Shown in pieces: positions 16,767 to 24,786 of a DNA stretch of 64,000 bases. Each line of letters starts with the position of its first letter. The first letter of the stretch is position 1. The translations under genes were made by a program, and so were the position numbers. Under the pieces are notes generated by a model. It was not told the DNA's origin and did no database searches. It saw nothing but the letters and a program-made list of their open reading frames with translations. The stretch is from Cellulosimicrobium sp. ES-005 (GTDB lineage: Bacteria; Actinomycetota; Actinomycetes; Actinomycetales; Cellulomonadaceae), in NCBI RefSeq assembly GCF_040448685.1, contig NZ_CP159290.1, forward strand, positions 4,154,001 through 4,218,000. The letters are read 5' to 3'.

Positions 16767-16796
16767 TTCGACCAGGGGCCGCGCGTCGCGTACAGT
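16767..16796 (+). promoter_or_regulatory. Promoter of tRNA-Trp/secE/nusG
   Basis: TTCGAC (16767-16772), 18-bp spacer, TACAGT (16791-16796). The predicted start of transcription is near 16803, about 90 nt before the tRNA. Confidence 0.55.
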
Positions 16797-16891
16797 GATC
16801 CCTCGGTGGTTGACGCCCGCCACGCTGGCCCGCGCCCGAGACGCGTGTTTCGTCCCGGGGCCGGGGGCTCGTACGGCGTCGTCGAGCACGA

Positions 16892-16964
16892 AGGGTAGTG
16901 GCGCAATTGGTAGCGCAGCGGTCTCCAAAACCGCAGGTTGCAGGTTCGAGTCCTGTCTACCCTG
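16892..16964 (+). tRNA. trnW: tRNA-Trp (CCA anticodon)
   Basis: A 73-nt cloverleaf. Acceptor arms AGGGTAG/CTACCCT, D-arm with GGTAGCGC, anticodon stem GCGGT/ACCGC with loop CTCCAAA giving anticodon CCA (16925-16927), T-arm GGTTCGAGTCC, discriminator G. The 3' CCA is not encoded. tRNA-Trp directly upstream of secE is a conserved actinobacterial arrangement. No integrase or duplicated 3' end is nearby. Confidence 0.97.
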
Positions 16965-17070
16965 CACGGCGTGGCTCTCGTGGGACCTTCCCGGGAACCA
17001 CGCGCGGCCCGGCACCGGGTCGCACCGAGGGTTCGAGCAGGTCCCGCACGTGAGCGATGGGGAAGAACGA

Positions 17071-17352
17071 GTGAGCGAATCGCCGTCAGAGGCCGTGGGT
17101 GCAGGCGGCGCACGCGCCGACGAGGTGAAGAAGAAGGGCCGTCCGTCCGCGGACAAGAAGCCCAACATCTTCGCGCGCATCGCCCTGTTCGTGCGCCAGG
17201 TGGTCGCCGAGCTCCGCAAGGTCGTCACGCCGACGCGCTCGGAGCTCATCACCTACACGACGGTGGTCCTGGTCTTCGTGGTCGTGGTCATGGCCTTCGT
17301 GACCGTGCTCGACCTCGGGATCGGCAAGGCCGTCATGTGGGTCTTCGGCTAG
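17071..17352 (+). CDS. secE: Preprotein translocase subunit SecE
   Basis: 93 residues: a Lys-rich cytoplasmic N-terminus, the conserved amphipathic segment [20 protein letters not shown], and a single membrane helix ([20 protein letters not shown]). SecE clamps the SecY channel in the membrane. The GTG at 17071 is preferred because GGGGAAG lies 5 nt upstream; an in-frame GTG at 17050 has no ribosome site. It is followed by nusG in the same direction, the usual bacterial pairing. Confidence 0.95.
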   Translation: MSESPSEAVGAGGARADEVKKKGRPSADKKPNIFARIALFVRQVVAELRKVVTPTRSELITYTTVVLVFVVVVMAFVTVLDLGIGKAVMWVFG

Positions 17353-17468
17353 CGAGCCCCCTCCGCCCGGTCGTGCCGGGCCTCACCACGGCTTCCGGCG
17401 CCCCTCGGGGCGCCGTCGGCGCTTCCAGAAGAAGTCATCGAGCAGTTCGTCAGAAAGCAGGTTCGTTC

Positions 17469-18284
17469 GTGTCCCAGGAGTCGCTGGACCAGACGGAGAA
17501 CGTCGACCCGACGCAGCCCGAGGGTGCCCAGGACGACGTCGAGGAGACCACGGACGTCCCGGCGGTCGACGAGGCTGACGAGACGGCCGACGCGGACGCC
17601 GCGGTCGACGAGGTGGACGAGGACGCGTCGGAGGACGAGGCGTCGGAGGACGACCGTCCCGCCGACGAGGACGGCGACGTCATCGAAGACCCGGTCGCGG
17701 AGTTCAAGCGCACGCTCCGCACGCAGCTCGGCGACTGGTACGTCATCCACTCCTACGCGGGCTACGAGAACCGTGTGAAGGCCAACCTGGAGAACCGCAT
17801 CCAGAGCCTGAACATGGAGGACTACATCTTCCAGATCGAGGTCCCCATGGAGGAGGTGGCCGAGATCAAGAACGCGCAGAAGAAGATCGTCCGACGCGTG
17901 CGCATCCCGGGCTACGTCCTCGTCCGCATGGACCTCACCGACGAGTCGTGGGGCGCCGTGCGCCACACCCCGGGTGTCACCGGCTTCGTCGGACACACCC
18001 ACCAGCCCGTGCCGCTGACGCTCGACGAGGTCTTCTCTATGCTCGCGCCGATGCTGGCCCCCGCCCCGGAGCCCGGCAAGCCCGCCCAGGCCGCCGCGAA
18101 GGCACCGGTCGAGGTCGACTTCACGGTCGGCGAGTCGGTCACCGTCACGGACGGCCCGTTCGACACGCTGCCTGCCACGATCTCCGAGATCAACGTCGAG
18201 AACCAGAAGCTCAAGGTCCTCGTCTCCATCTTCGGCCGGGAGACCCCGGTCGAGCTGTCGTTCAACCAGGTCGCCAAGATCTGA
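17469..18284 (+). CDS. nusG: Transcription termination/antitermination factor NusG
   Basis: 271 residues. An Asp/Glu-rich N-terminal extension of about 80 residues, common in Actinobacteria, precedes the NGN domain ([19 protein letters not shown] through [17 protein letters not shown] and [12 protein letters not shown]) and a C-terminal KOW domain ([19 protein letters not shown] to VELSFNQV). It binds RNA polymerase and links it to Rho or ribosomal protein S10. GTG start with an AGCAGG-like site upstream. The 116-nt gap after secE contains a GGCGCCCC/GGGGCGCC hairpin (17397-17414). Confidence 0.96.
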   Translation: MSQESLDQTENVDPTQPEGAQDDVEETTDVPAVDEADETADADAAVDEVDEDASEDEASEDDRPADEDGDVIEDPVAEFKRTLRTQLGDWYVIHSYAGYENRVKANLENRIQSLNMEDYIFQIEVPMEEVAEIKNAQKKIVRRVRIPGYVLVRMDLTDESWGAVRHTPGVTGFVGHTHQPVPLTLDEVFSMLAPMLAPAPEPGKPAQAAAKAPVEVDFTVGESVTVTDGPFDTLPATISEINVENQKLKVLVSIFGRETPVELSFNQVAKI

Positions 18285-18382
18285 CGCGCCGCACGGCACC
18301 GGCCGTGCGCGCGTGAGCGCAGTACTGCAACCGGGTCATCGCCCACGGCGTCGGCCCACGAGAAGAAAGTCAGGGAAGAGTC

Positions 18383-18814
18383 ATGCCTCCCAAGAAGAAG
18401 GTCTCCGGCCTCATCAAGCTCCAGATCCAGGCCGGTGCGGCGACGCCCGCCCCGCCGATCGGCCCCGCGCTCGGTCAGCACGGCGTGAACATCATGGAGT
18501 TCTGCAAGGCCTACAACGCGGCGACCGAGTCGCAGCGCGGCAACGTCATCCCCGTGGAGATCACGGTCTACGAGGACCGTTCGTTCACGTTCGTGACGAA
18601 GACCCCGCCGGCCGCGGAGCTCATCAAGAAGGCCGCGGGCGTGCAGAAGGGCTCGGCCACGCCGCACACCGTCAAGGTCGCGAAGATCACCGCCGACCAG
18701 GTGCGCGAGATCGCCCAGACCAAGCTCGAGGACCTCAACGCGAACGACCTCGACGCCGCGTCGAAGATCATCGCGGGCACGGCCCGCTCGATGGGCATCA
18801 CCGTCGAGGGCTGA
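18383..18814 (+). CDS. rplK: 50S ribosomal protein L11
   Basis: 143 residues. N-terminal domain with the Pro-rich thiopeptide-site segment ([25 protein letters not shown]) and a C-terminal rRNA-binding domain ([29 protein letters not shown]). It is part of the GTPase-associated centre with L10/L12. ATG start with AGGGAAGAG upstream. First ribosomal gene after nusG, and followed by rplA after a palindromic intergenic element. Confidence 0.98.
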
Positions 18815-18825
18815 CGCCCCTCCCC

Positions 18826-18885
18826 GCCGACCCCTGGATCGTTCCCCACGGTCACGACCTCCTGGGGAGCGATCCGGGGTTCGGC
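18826..18885. repeat. 60-nt palindromic element between rplK and rplA
   Basis: Arms 18826-18848 and 18863-18885 pair at about 20 of 23 positions with a 14-nt loop. The ends read GCCGACCCC...GGGGTTCGGC. It resembles the element at 19796-19855 and shares its outer end with the terminator at 8877. It could act as an attenuator or processing site that separates L11 from L1 expression. Confidence 0.65.
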
Positions 18886-18971
18886 ACACCAAGACCGTCC
18901 GTCCACGACCGTGGACGGCAGTGGCAGGGTCCGCGCGGACCCGCAGACCACGACTGCAGAAGGAGAAGCAG

Positions 18972-19688
18972 ATGGCAACGCGCAGCAAGGCGTACCGCAA
19001 CGCCGAGGAGAAGATCGACCGCGAGCGTCTCTACGCGCCGCTCGAGGCGGTCCGTCTCGCCAAGGAGACGTCGACCGTGAAGTACGACGCGACCGTCGAG
19101 GTCGTGTTCCGCCTGGGTGTCGACCCGCGCAAGGCGGACCAGATGGTCCGCGGCACGGTCAACCTGCCCCACGGCACGGGCAAGACGGCCCGCGTCATCG
19201 TCTTCGCGAACGCGGCGAAGGCTGAGGAGGCCCGTGCGGCCGGCGCCGACGAGGTCGGCGGCGACGACCTCATCGAGAAGGTCGCCGGTGGCTACACCGA
19301 CTTCGACGCCGCCGTGGCGACGCCGGACCTCATGGGCAAGGTCGGCCGCCTGGGCAAGGTGCTCGGTCCCCGTGGTCTCATGCCGAACCCGAAGACCGGC
19401 ACCGTGACGATGGACGTGGCGAAGGCCGTGTCCGACATCAAGGGCGGCAAGATCGAGTTCCGCGTCGACAAGCACGCGAACCTGCACTTCATCATCGGCA
19501 AGGTCTCGTTCGACGAGAAGGCGCTCGTGGAGAACTACGCGGCGGCCCTCGAAGAGGTCCTGCGTCTCAAGCCGTCGTCCTCGAAGGGCCGGTACATCAC
19601 CAAGGCCACGCTGACGACGACGATGGGCCCCGGCATCCCGCTGGACCAGTCCAAGACGACGAAGCTGCTGGAGGACGACGCCGCCTGA
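18972..19688 (+). CDS. rplA: 50S ribosomal protein L1
   Basis: 238 residues. L1 stalk protein that moves the E-site tRNA. Conserved features: [39 protein letters not shown], the loop [22 protein letters not shown], and [23 protein letters not shown]. The ATG at 18972 has AAGGAGAAGCAG upstream; an in-frame start at 18921 is less likely. It is the last gene of the secE-nusG-rplK-rplA run, ending at a strong hairpin. Confidence 0.98.
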   Translation: MATRSKAYRNAEEKIDRERLYAPLEAVRLAKETSTVKYDATVEVVFRLGVDPRKADQMVRGTVNLPHGTGKTARVIVFANAAKAEEARAAGADEVGGDDLIEKVAGGYTDFDAAVATPDLMGKVGRLGKVLGPRGLMPNPKTGTVTMDVAKAVSDIKGGKIEFRVDKHANLHFIIGKVSFDEKALVENYAAALEEVLRLKPSSSKGRYITKATLTTTMGPGIPLDQSKTTKLLEDDAA

Positions 19689-19724
19689 CGGCAGTCCTCC
19701 CCGCGGGTGGTTCCCACCCGCACC

Positions 19725-19771
19725 ACGCACGACGGCGCGGCACCCTGCGAGGGTGCCGCGCCGTCGTGCGT
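19725..19771 (+). terminator. Terminator of the rplA operon, 21-bp perfect stem
   Basis: Arms 19725-19745 and 19751-19771 are perfectly complementary with a 5-nt loop. No T-tract follows, as for other hairpins in this genome. Confidence 0.9.
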
Positions 19772-19795
19772 CTCCGTACGCGTCCTGCCACCAAC

Positions 19796-19855
19796 GCCGA
19801 GCCCGGGATGCCTCCCCAGCATCGGTCGTCTCTCGGGAAGGATCCCGGGTTCGGC
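19796..19855. repeat. 60-nt palindromic element after rplA
   Basis: Outer arms GCCGAGCCCGGGAT (19796-19809) and ATCCCGGGTTCGGC (19842-19855) pair with one mismatch; inner CCTCCCC/GGGAAGG continue the stem. The right half matches the element at 18826-18885 at about 21 of 29 positions. Confidence 0.65.
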
Positions 19856-19878
19856 AGCAGAGGGGACCAGCAGATGGG

Positions 19879-19922
19879 CGACGGGCCGGGCGCCGCACCT
19901 CCGGTGCGACGCCGGCCCGTCG
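19879..19922 (-). terminator. Terminator of the chitinase gene
   Basis: CGACGGGCCGG (19879-19889) pairs with CCGGCCCGTCG (19912-19922), with additional pairing inside (GCGCCGCACC/GGTGCGACGC). It lies just after the minus-strand chitinase stop. Confidence 0.8.
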
Positions 19923-19940
19923 TGGGTCAGCGGGACGGCG

Positions 19941-21236
19941 TCAGCAGGCGCCGAGGTCCTTCCAGACGCCCCACTGCCCGCTCTGCGTCGGGTTCTCGTT
20001 CGTCGTCCACCACTTCGCCTCGTAGGTGTGGCCCTGGAGGGAGACGCGGTTGCCGCCGGTGTAGACGGCCGACGCGGACCACGCCGGGGCGGTGCAGGTG
20101 CCCGGGTCCGTGGGGTCGGTCGGGTCGGTCGGGTCCGTGGGGTCGGTCGGGTCGGTCGGGTCCGTGGGGTCCGTCGGCGTGGTCGGGCCGCTGGCGAGGC
20201 GAGAGCCGATGACGGAGGCGACCTGGTAGTTGTTCGTCTTGTCCCAGTTGATCGACCAGGTCATGACGCCGCCGATCTTGCCGTACGGCGTCGCGGGCTT
20301 GAACGAACCGCAGCCGGTGCCGACCTCGAGGCAGTCGACGGCCTTCACGACGTTGGCGAGCGGCTGGTAGCCACCGCCGGCGGCCTTCTGGACCGCGGGC
20401 ACGCCGATGCCGACCTGGTCGGGGCGCAGACCCATCTCGAGCTGGATGCAGGACAGCGCGGTGAGGAAGTCGACCGTGCCCTGCGAGTAGACCTGCTGGT
20501 TGCAGCCCATCATCGAGCCCGAGTTGTAGTACTGGGTGTTGACGATCGTGAGGATGTCCTTGATCGCGAGGGTGAGCTGGTAGTACCCCATGCTCGTCGC
20601 CTGGTAGTCGATCGTCTGCGGCGCCATCGTGAGGACGAGGCTCGGGCCGGCCTTCGCGGAGAGCTGGTGCAGCGCGCTCGACATGTACGTCGCGTTGATG
20701 CCGTGCTCGAGGTCGATGTCGACGCCGTCGAAGCCGTACTCCTGCATGAGCCCGTACGCGGTGTCGGCGAAGTTCTTGGCCTCCGTCGCGTTGGAGACGA
20801 CGACGTTGCCCTTCTCGCCGCCGACGGAGAGCACGACCTTGCGGCCCTGCGAGCGGATCGTCGCGATGTCCGCCTTGAACTGCGCCTCGGTGTAGCCGCC
20901 CAGCTCCGCGCTGGAGAGGTTGAACGTGATGCCGCCCGGCGTTCCGGCCAGGTTGTCGGCGAAGGCGACCGCGACGAGGTTGTACGCCTGCGGGATCTCC
21001 GACAGGCGCATCGTCACGGAGCCGTTGTCGAAGTTGTGCCAGTAGCCGGTGAGCCACTGCGTGCTGCCCGACGCCGCGGCGGCGGGTGCGGCGACGGCCG
21101 GCGCGGGCGCCGCGGTCGCGGGCGCTGCGGCGAGGGCGCCGCCCGCGGCGACGGTCGCGGCGGCGACGACGGTGGCGAGGGCGCGCAGCGCGCGCCCGGT
21201 ACGGCCGCGCGCGCGGCCGGAGAGGACTGGTGTCAC
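19941..21236 (-). CDS. Secreted GH18 chitinase with C-terminal chitin-binding module
   Basis: 431 residues. Signal peptide (~1-42, Ala-rich, cleavage near ATAAPAP), a GH18 catalytic domain from WLTGYWHNF to VMTWSINWD with the signature DGVDIDLEHG (catalytic Glu ~177) and LSVGGEKG, a Thr-Asp-Pro repeat linker (~351-377), and a C-terminal CBM5/12-like module with aromatic residues (WSASAVYTGGNRVSLQGH, AKWWT, WGVWKDL). It cleaves beta-1,4 links in chitin by substrate-assisted catalysis outside the cell. GTG start with GAGGAG eight bases upstream. It is an accessory gene set between ribosomal operons. No TGGTCTAGACCA-type DasR box was seen upstream. Confidence 0.93.
   Translation of the reverse strand: MTPVLSGRARGRTGRALRALATVVAAATVAAGGALAAAPATAAPAPAVAAPAAAASGSTQWLTGYWHNFDNGSVTMRLSEIPQAYNLVAVAFADNLAGTPGGITFNLSSAELGGYTEAQFKADIATIRSQGRKVVLSVGGEKGNVVVSNATEAKNFADTAYGLMQEYGFDGVDIDLEHGINATYMSSALHQLSAKAGPSLVLTMAPQTIDYQATSMGYYQLTLAIKDILTIVNTQYYNSGSMMGCNQQVYSQGTVDFLTALSCIQLEMGLRPDQVGIGVPAVQKAAGGGYQPLANVVKAVDCLEVGTGCGSFKPATPYGKIGGVMTWSINWDKTNNYQVASVIGSRLASGPTTPTDPTDPTDPTDPTDPTDPTDPTDPGTCTAPAWSASAVYTGGNRVSLQGHTYEAKWWTTNENPTQSGQWGVWKDLGAC
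20100..20175 (-). repeat. TDP-repeat linker of chitinase
   Basis: Nine-base units encoding Thr-Asp-Pro, repeated about eight to nine times between the catalytic and chitin-binding domains, with alternating GGGTCGGTC and GGGTCCGTG units. Length variation between strains is likely. Confidence 0.8.
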
Positions 21237-21691
21237 GGAAGTGCTCCTCGTGCTCGGGCGGGTCGCGACGTCGCGGCCCCGCCGGTCCGCACCCGCGGTG
21301 GGCGCAGGGGTCGTCCTGCACGCTAGGAGCCCGTGCCGTCCCGTGGCATGAGGGATTCCCCGGCAGTTCCCGGGCCCGGCATACGGGGGAACACCTAGAC
21401 GGCGACCCGGCCCGACGGCGATCCTGAGGCCGGTGGGCGGCGTCGCGACGAACGATGGGCGACGGATGTATCAGACGGGTGACCCGTCCCTCTTGTCCCG
21501 GTGGAGGAGTGTCGGCCGACGCTCCGACCCGCGTGTCGAAGGAGCGAGATGGGACGCAGCCGCACGAGCCAGGAGGGGTGTGACCAGTGACGATGGTTGT
21601 CGACCCCACCGGCCCGGCCATAGAATCAGGCGCTTCCGGGGACCCCCCGCTGATGCCTGGACGGACGAGCGTGCCGAGGACAGTGCCCCCC
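21237..21691. other. Intergenic region between chitinase and sigma-factor gene
   Basis: A divergent control region of about 455 bp. It holds the perfect inverted repeat GACGGGTGACCCGTC (21474-21488), an AGGAGGGG tract (21571-21578), and a promoter-like pair TTGTCG (21597-21602) / TAGAAT (21621-21626) with 18-bp spacing. The reading frame from a GTG at 21587 is open into the sigma gene but uses codons rare here (ATA, TCA, AGG, ACA, AGA), so I take it as leader rather than coding. Confidence 0.55.
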
Positions 21692-22327
21692 ATGACGAGA
21701 ACGACCGACGAGGTGGCCGACACCGACGAACCCGGGCTGAGCCTGGGGGACCGGGGCGCGCTCGCGCTCCTCGAGTACCGCGACGGTCGCCCCCACGCCC
21801 TCGGCGAGTTCGTCCGCGAGGCGACGCCCCTGCTCTGGCACACGGTGCGGGCCCAGGGCGTCGAGCGCGAGCAGGCCGACGACATCGTCCAGACCGTGTG
21901 GGTCGCGCTCGTGCGCAACGCGATGACGATCAAGGAGCCGCACGCCGTCCTCAAGTGGCTGCTCATCACGGCCAAGCGCGCCGCGTGGGAGGCCGTGCGC
22001 AAGCACCGCGACGAGGCGAAGCGCCGCACCGAGCTCCCCGACGACACCGACGAGGGAGTGCCGGAGCTCCCCTCGGGCGACCCGACGCCGGACGTCGAGG
22101 TGCTCCGCAACGAGCGCGACCGCACGCTGTGGGCCGCGCTGGACCAGCTGCCGGACCGCTGCCGGCGGCTCCTGCGGCTGGTGTCGCTCGCCGACCGACC
22201 CGACTACAAGGCCATCTCGGCCGCGATCGGCATGCCCGTCGGGAGCATCGGCTCCACGCGCGGTCGCTGCCTCGCCAAGCTGCGCGACATCATCGACGAC
22301 CAGGGGGAATCGTGGGAAGCATCATGA
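21692..22327 (+). CDS. ECF-type RNA polymerase sigma factor
   Basis: About 211 residues with sigma region 2 (LGEFVREATPLLWHTVRAQGVEREQADDIVQTVWVALVRN, then LKWLLITAKRAAWEAVRKHRD, the -10-recognition helix) and region 4 (LWAALDQLPDRCRRLLRL to ISAAIGMPVGSIGSTRGRCLAKLR). Regions 1 and 3 are absent, so it is an extracytoplasmic-function-like sigma-70 protein. The ATG at 21692 is preferred to an upstream GTG at 21587 because the extra 35 codons have atypical codon use and contain a promoter-like sequence. Its stop overlaps the next start (ATGA). It probably drives this cassette and perhaps other genes; the regulon is unknown. Confidence 0.85.
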   Translation: MTRTTDEVADTDEPGLSLGDRGALALLEYRDGRPHALGEFVREATPLLWHTVRAQGVEREQADDIVQTVWVALVRNAMTIKEPHAVLKWLLITAKRAAWEAVRKHRDEAKRRTELPDDTDEGVPELPSGDPTPDVEVLRNERDRTLWAALDQLPDRCRRLLRLVSLADRPDYKAISAAIGMPVGSIGSTRGRCLAKLRDIIDDQGESWEAS

Positions 22328-22821
22328 GCACCGAGCCGACGCACAGCCCCGACGAGCCGCTCGACGCCGTCGACCTCGCGCTGCTCGCGGAGCTGGCGCG
22401 GATCGCGGAGGAGATCGACCCCGTGCCCGACGGCCTCGTGGAGCGGTCGCTGTTCGCGATCACCCTCGCCGGCCTCGAGGCCGAGGTCATGGAGCTGGAG
22501 TACGTCCAGGTCCCCGAGATGTCCGTGCGGGGCGACGCGCCGCCCGTCGAGGCGCGCACCATCACGTTCACGTCCGAGTCCGTCACGGTCATGATCTCGC
22601 TGTCGGCGACCGACGACGGACGCATCCGCATCGACGGCTGGGCCGCCCCGGCGACGGCGCTGCGCGTCGAGCTGCACCGCCCCGGCACCGTCAGCGAGAC
22701 CACGAGCGACGACGACGGCCGCTTCGTCTTCGACGCCGTCGACCGCGGCCCGGCGAGCCTCGTCGTGCGCCGTGCCGACGGCGCCGGCGGCGCCGTGAGC
22801 ACCCCGGTCGTCGAGCTGTAG
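22324..22821 (+). CDS. Small protein: helical N-terminus plus CnaB/carboxypeptidase-regulatory-like domain
   Basis: 165 residues, not recognised by name. Residues ~12-60 are an acidic amphipathic helical region (LALLAELARIAEEIDPVPDGLVERSLFAITLAGLEAEVMELE). Residues ~72-165 are beta-rich with the pattern TTSDDDGRFVFDAVDRGPASLVVRR, typical of CnaB-like or carboxypeptidase-regulatory-like beta sandwiches. No signal peptide or membrane helix, so cytoplasmic. It is translationally coupled to the sigma factor, the usual place of an anti-sigma factor. A role as sigma inhibitor and/or protease substrate is a hypothesis from context only. Confidence 0.7.
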   Translation: MSTEPTHSPDEPLDAVDLALLAELARIAEEIDPVPDGLVERSLFAITLAGLEAEVMELEYVQVPEMSVRGDAPPVEARTITFTSESVTVMISLSATDDGRIRIDGWAAPATALRVELHRPGTVSETTSDDDGRFVFDAVDRGPASLVVRRADGAGGAVSTPVVEL

Positions 22822-22849
22822 CCGCCCTCGTGGCCCCGGGGGCCCAAAG

Positions 22850-22890
22850 CCCCCCCCCCCCCCCCGGGGCCCCCCCCCCCCCCCACCCCC
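22850..22890. repeat. Poly-C tracts in intergenic region
   Basis: Sixteen consecutive C (22850-22865), GGGG, fifteen C (22870-22884), A, five C, preceded by GGCCCCGGGGGCCC. Such homopolymers occur nowhere else in the window. They may be a real slippage-prone tract or an assembly/read artefact. The tract lies between the small protein gene and the subtilase gene. Confidence 0.9.
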
Positions 22891-22972
22891 TTCCGCGCAC
22901 CCGTGCGCGGCCGCGCCCGTCGACGTCGACGCCCGCGGCACCGACTGAACGCCATCCCTCGAGGAGGAGCAC

Positions 22973-24778
22973 GTGAGCGAGACCCCCGAACCCCCCGTCG
23001 ACGTGACCGGCCCCGGCTACTACGGCGACAGGCCGAACCGGCTCCAGTGGCGCACGCGCACGATCGACCCGGTCAGCGCGCCGCGCCGCGCGGGGAAGCA
23101 GTCCCCCCACCCGACGTGGTATGTCGGCGACCGCATCCTCATCCCCGAGTCGCCGTTCGACCGCGAGGGCAACCGCTCGCTCCGGTGGCTCGAGCGCGCG
23201 GCGGCCGACCGCGGGCTCCGGGTCGAGGTGCAGGAGGAGAGCATCGAGGACGCCGAGCTCGTGCGCGAGGCCGACCTCGACCCCGAGACGACGCGCGACC
23301 TGCTCAAGACCTTCGGCTACTCCGTGCGTCTGCACTACCGCGACGACCGCCAGGGCGCGCTCCCCGATGCCTGGGGGCTGATCGAGGAGCTGCGCGGGCG
23401 GCTGTGCCCCGACGACGGGTGCAGCCCGCGGCTCGCTCTGGACCACATGATCGCGCCGACGCCGTTCATCGGCGGCCAGCCCTACACCCAGCCGTTCCCG
23501 TACACGCAGCCGCTGCCGTACACGCAGCCGTTGCCGTATACCCAGCCGCTGCCGTACACGCAGCCGTTGCCGTATACCCAGCCGCTGCCGTACACGCAGT
23601 CGCTCGGTGCGGGGACCGCGGAGTACGCCGTGCCGGGATCCGGCGGACGGACACCGGTGAGCTGGATCGGCCCCGTGCCGCGGCGCAGGCTTCCCGCCGG
23701 CGCGAACCCCTACGTGTCGGGCGACGGGGTGCGGCGTCCTGTCGTCGCGGTGCTCGACACCGGCGTGGGCGAGCACCCGTGGTTCGACGACGACCTGGAG
23801 ACGCGGGGGACGGTCGTCGTGCGCGACCCGGAGCTCCTCGGGCAGCCCCTCTCCACCCTCCCCCCGACGGAGTACCCGTACGAGGATCCCGAGATCGGAG
23901 GCGTCTCGGTCTCGCCGCTCACCGGGCCGCTCGACGCCGTGGCCGGGCACGGGACCTTCATCGCGGGCCTCGTCCACCAGCTCTGCCCGGACGCCGTCAT
24001 CCTCGCCCCGCGTCTCTACGGAGGGTCGGGGGTCGTCCCCGAGCGGGAGCTCCTCCGCTCGCTGCGGAGGCTGCTGCTCTGGCACGTCCTCGGGCTGACC
24101 GGCCGCGACGGCTACGCGCCGATCGACGTCCTGGTGCTCTCGCTCGGCTACTACCACGAGCGTCCCGAGGACGCCGACTTCGACGCCCCGTTCGGAGCGC
24201 TCATCCGAGCGCTCCGTCGCTACGGGGTCATCGTCGTCGTCTCGTCGGGCAACGACGGGCAGACCCGGCCGACCTACCCGGCCGCGTTCGCCCCGCGCAT
24301 CGACCGGAAGGTGAGTCCGCCCGTCCCGTTCGACGGGGTCGCTCTCCTCGAGGACGAGCCGCCGGTGCTCGCCGTAGGAGCCCAGAACCCGGACGGGACG
24401 GTGTCGCTCTTCAGCAACGACGGTCCGTGGATCACGTGCACCCGGCCCGGTGCCTCGTTGGTCTCGACCATCCCGCGGACCATCGACGGCGCTGTCGCGC
24501 CGTCCCGGCACGTGCGCGAGCTGTGGGGCCCGGGCTTCCGCGCGACGATCGACCCTGAGGGCTTCCAGGGCGGGTTCGCCACGTGGAGCGGGACGTCCTT
24601 CGCCGCACCTGTGCTCGCCGGTGAGCTGGCGGCCACGCTGCTCGACCGCATCGCCGACGATCCGACCGCGCCCGGTGTGGTGGACCCGGGCCGGGGTGCG
24701 CCCGAGCGCTGCGCCTGGCTGTGGCCGTCCATTACCCTGGCGACGGGTCTGGTCCCGACCCCGGGTGACGACGCATGA
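22973..24778 (+). CDS. Cytoplasmic S8 (subtilisin-like) serine protease
   Basis: 601 residues. The first ~165 form an unrecognised N-terminal domain. Residues 170-211 are seven PYTQPL-type hexapeptides. The subtilase domain follows with catalytic Asp ~262 (AVLDTGVGEH), His ~326 (AGHGTFIAGLV), oxyanion Asn ~427 (SSGNDG) and Ser ~542 (GTSFAAP). All catalytic residues are present. No signal peptide or lipobox is visible, so it should act in the cytoplasm. GTG start with GAGGAGGAG upstream. The TPR-CHAT gene follows after 8 nt, so they are co-transcribed, probably with the sigma and small-protein genes. The substrate is unknown; proteins encoded in the cassette are candidates. Confidence 0.9.
   Translation: MSETPEPPVDVTGPGYYGDRPNRLQWRTRTIDPVSAPRRAGKQSPHPTWYVGDRILIPESPFDREGNRSLRWLERAAADRGLRVEVQEESIEDAELVREADLDPETTRDLLKTFGYSVRLHYRDDRQGALPDAWGLIEELRGRLCPDDGCSPRLALDHMIAPTPFIGGQPYTQPFPYTQPLPYTQPLPYTQPLPYTQPLPYTQPLPYTQSLGAGTAEYAVPGSGGRTPVSWIGPVPRRRLPAGANPYVSGDGVRRPVVAVLDTGVGEHPWFDDDLETRGTVVVRDPELLGQPLSTLPPTEYPYEDPEIGGVSVSPLTGPLDAVAGHGTFIAGLVHQLCPDAVILAPRLYGGSGVVPERELLRSLRRLLLWHVLGLTGRDGYAPIDVLVLSLGYYHERPEDADFDAPFGALIRALRRYGVIVVVSSGNDGQTRPTYPAAFAPRIDRKVSPPVPFDGVALLEDEPPVLAVGAQNPDGTVSLFSNDGPWITCTRPGASLVSTIPRTIDGAVAPSRHVRELWGPGFRATIDPEGFQGGFATWSGTSFAAPVLAGELAATLLDRIADDPTAPGVVDPGRGAPERCAWLWPSITLATGLVPTPGDDA
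23480..23605 (+). repeat. PYTQPL-encoding 18-bp tandem repeats (36-bp higher-order unit)
   Basis: Seven in-frame 18-bp units code PYTQPF, five PYTQPL and PYTQSL. CTG/TTG and TACACG/TATACC variants alternate, showing expansion by 36-bp duplication. It forms a flexible Pro/Tyr/Gln linker between the N-terminal and protease domains. Confidence 0.9.
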
Positions 24779-24786
24779 GGTGATGA

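Noticed and set aside
16892-16964. tRNA-Trp as integration site of a mobile element
   Set aside because: No integrase, no duplicated tRNA 3' end and normal secE-nusG neighbours; the accessory genes lie elsewhere.
20100-20175. Nine-base repeats in the chitinase considered as non-coding tandem repeat or CRISPR
   Set aside because: They are in-frame Thr-Asp-Pro codons of an interdomain linker.
21237-21586. DasR-type operator upstream of the chitinase
   Set aside because: No match to the TGGTCTAGACCA-like consensus; CCTAGACGG at about 21392 is too weak.
21587-21691. N-terminal extension of the sigma factor from a GTG at 21587 with a good AGGAGG site
   Set aside because: Codon use is unlike the genome and a promoter-like sequence lies inside; kept only as an alternative start.
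23480-23605. PYTQPL repeat array considered as a CRISPR
   Set aside because: Units are 18 bp, contiguous without spacers, in frame with and coding in the subtilase gene.
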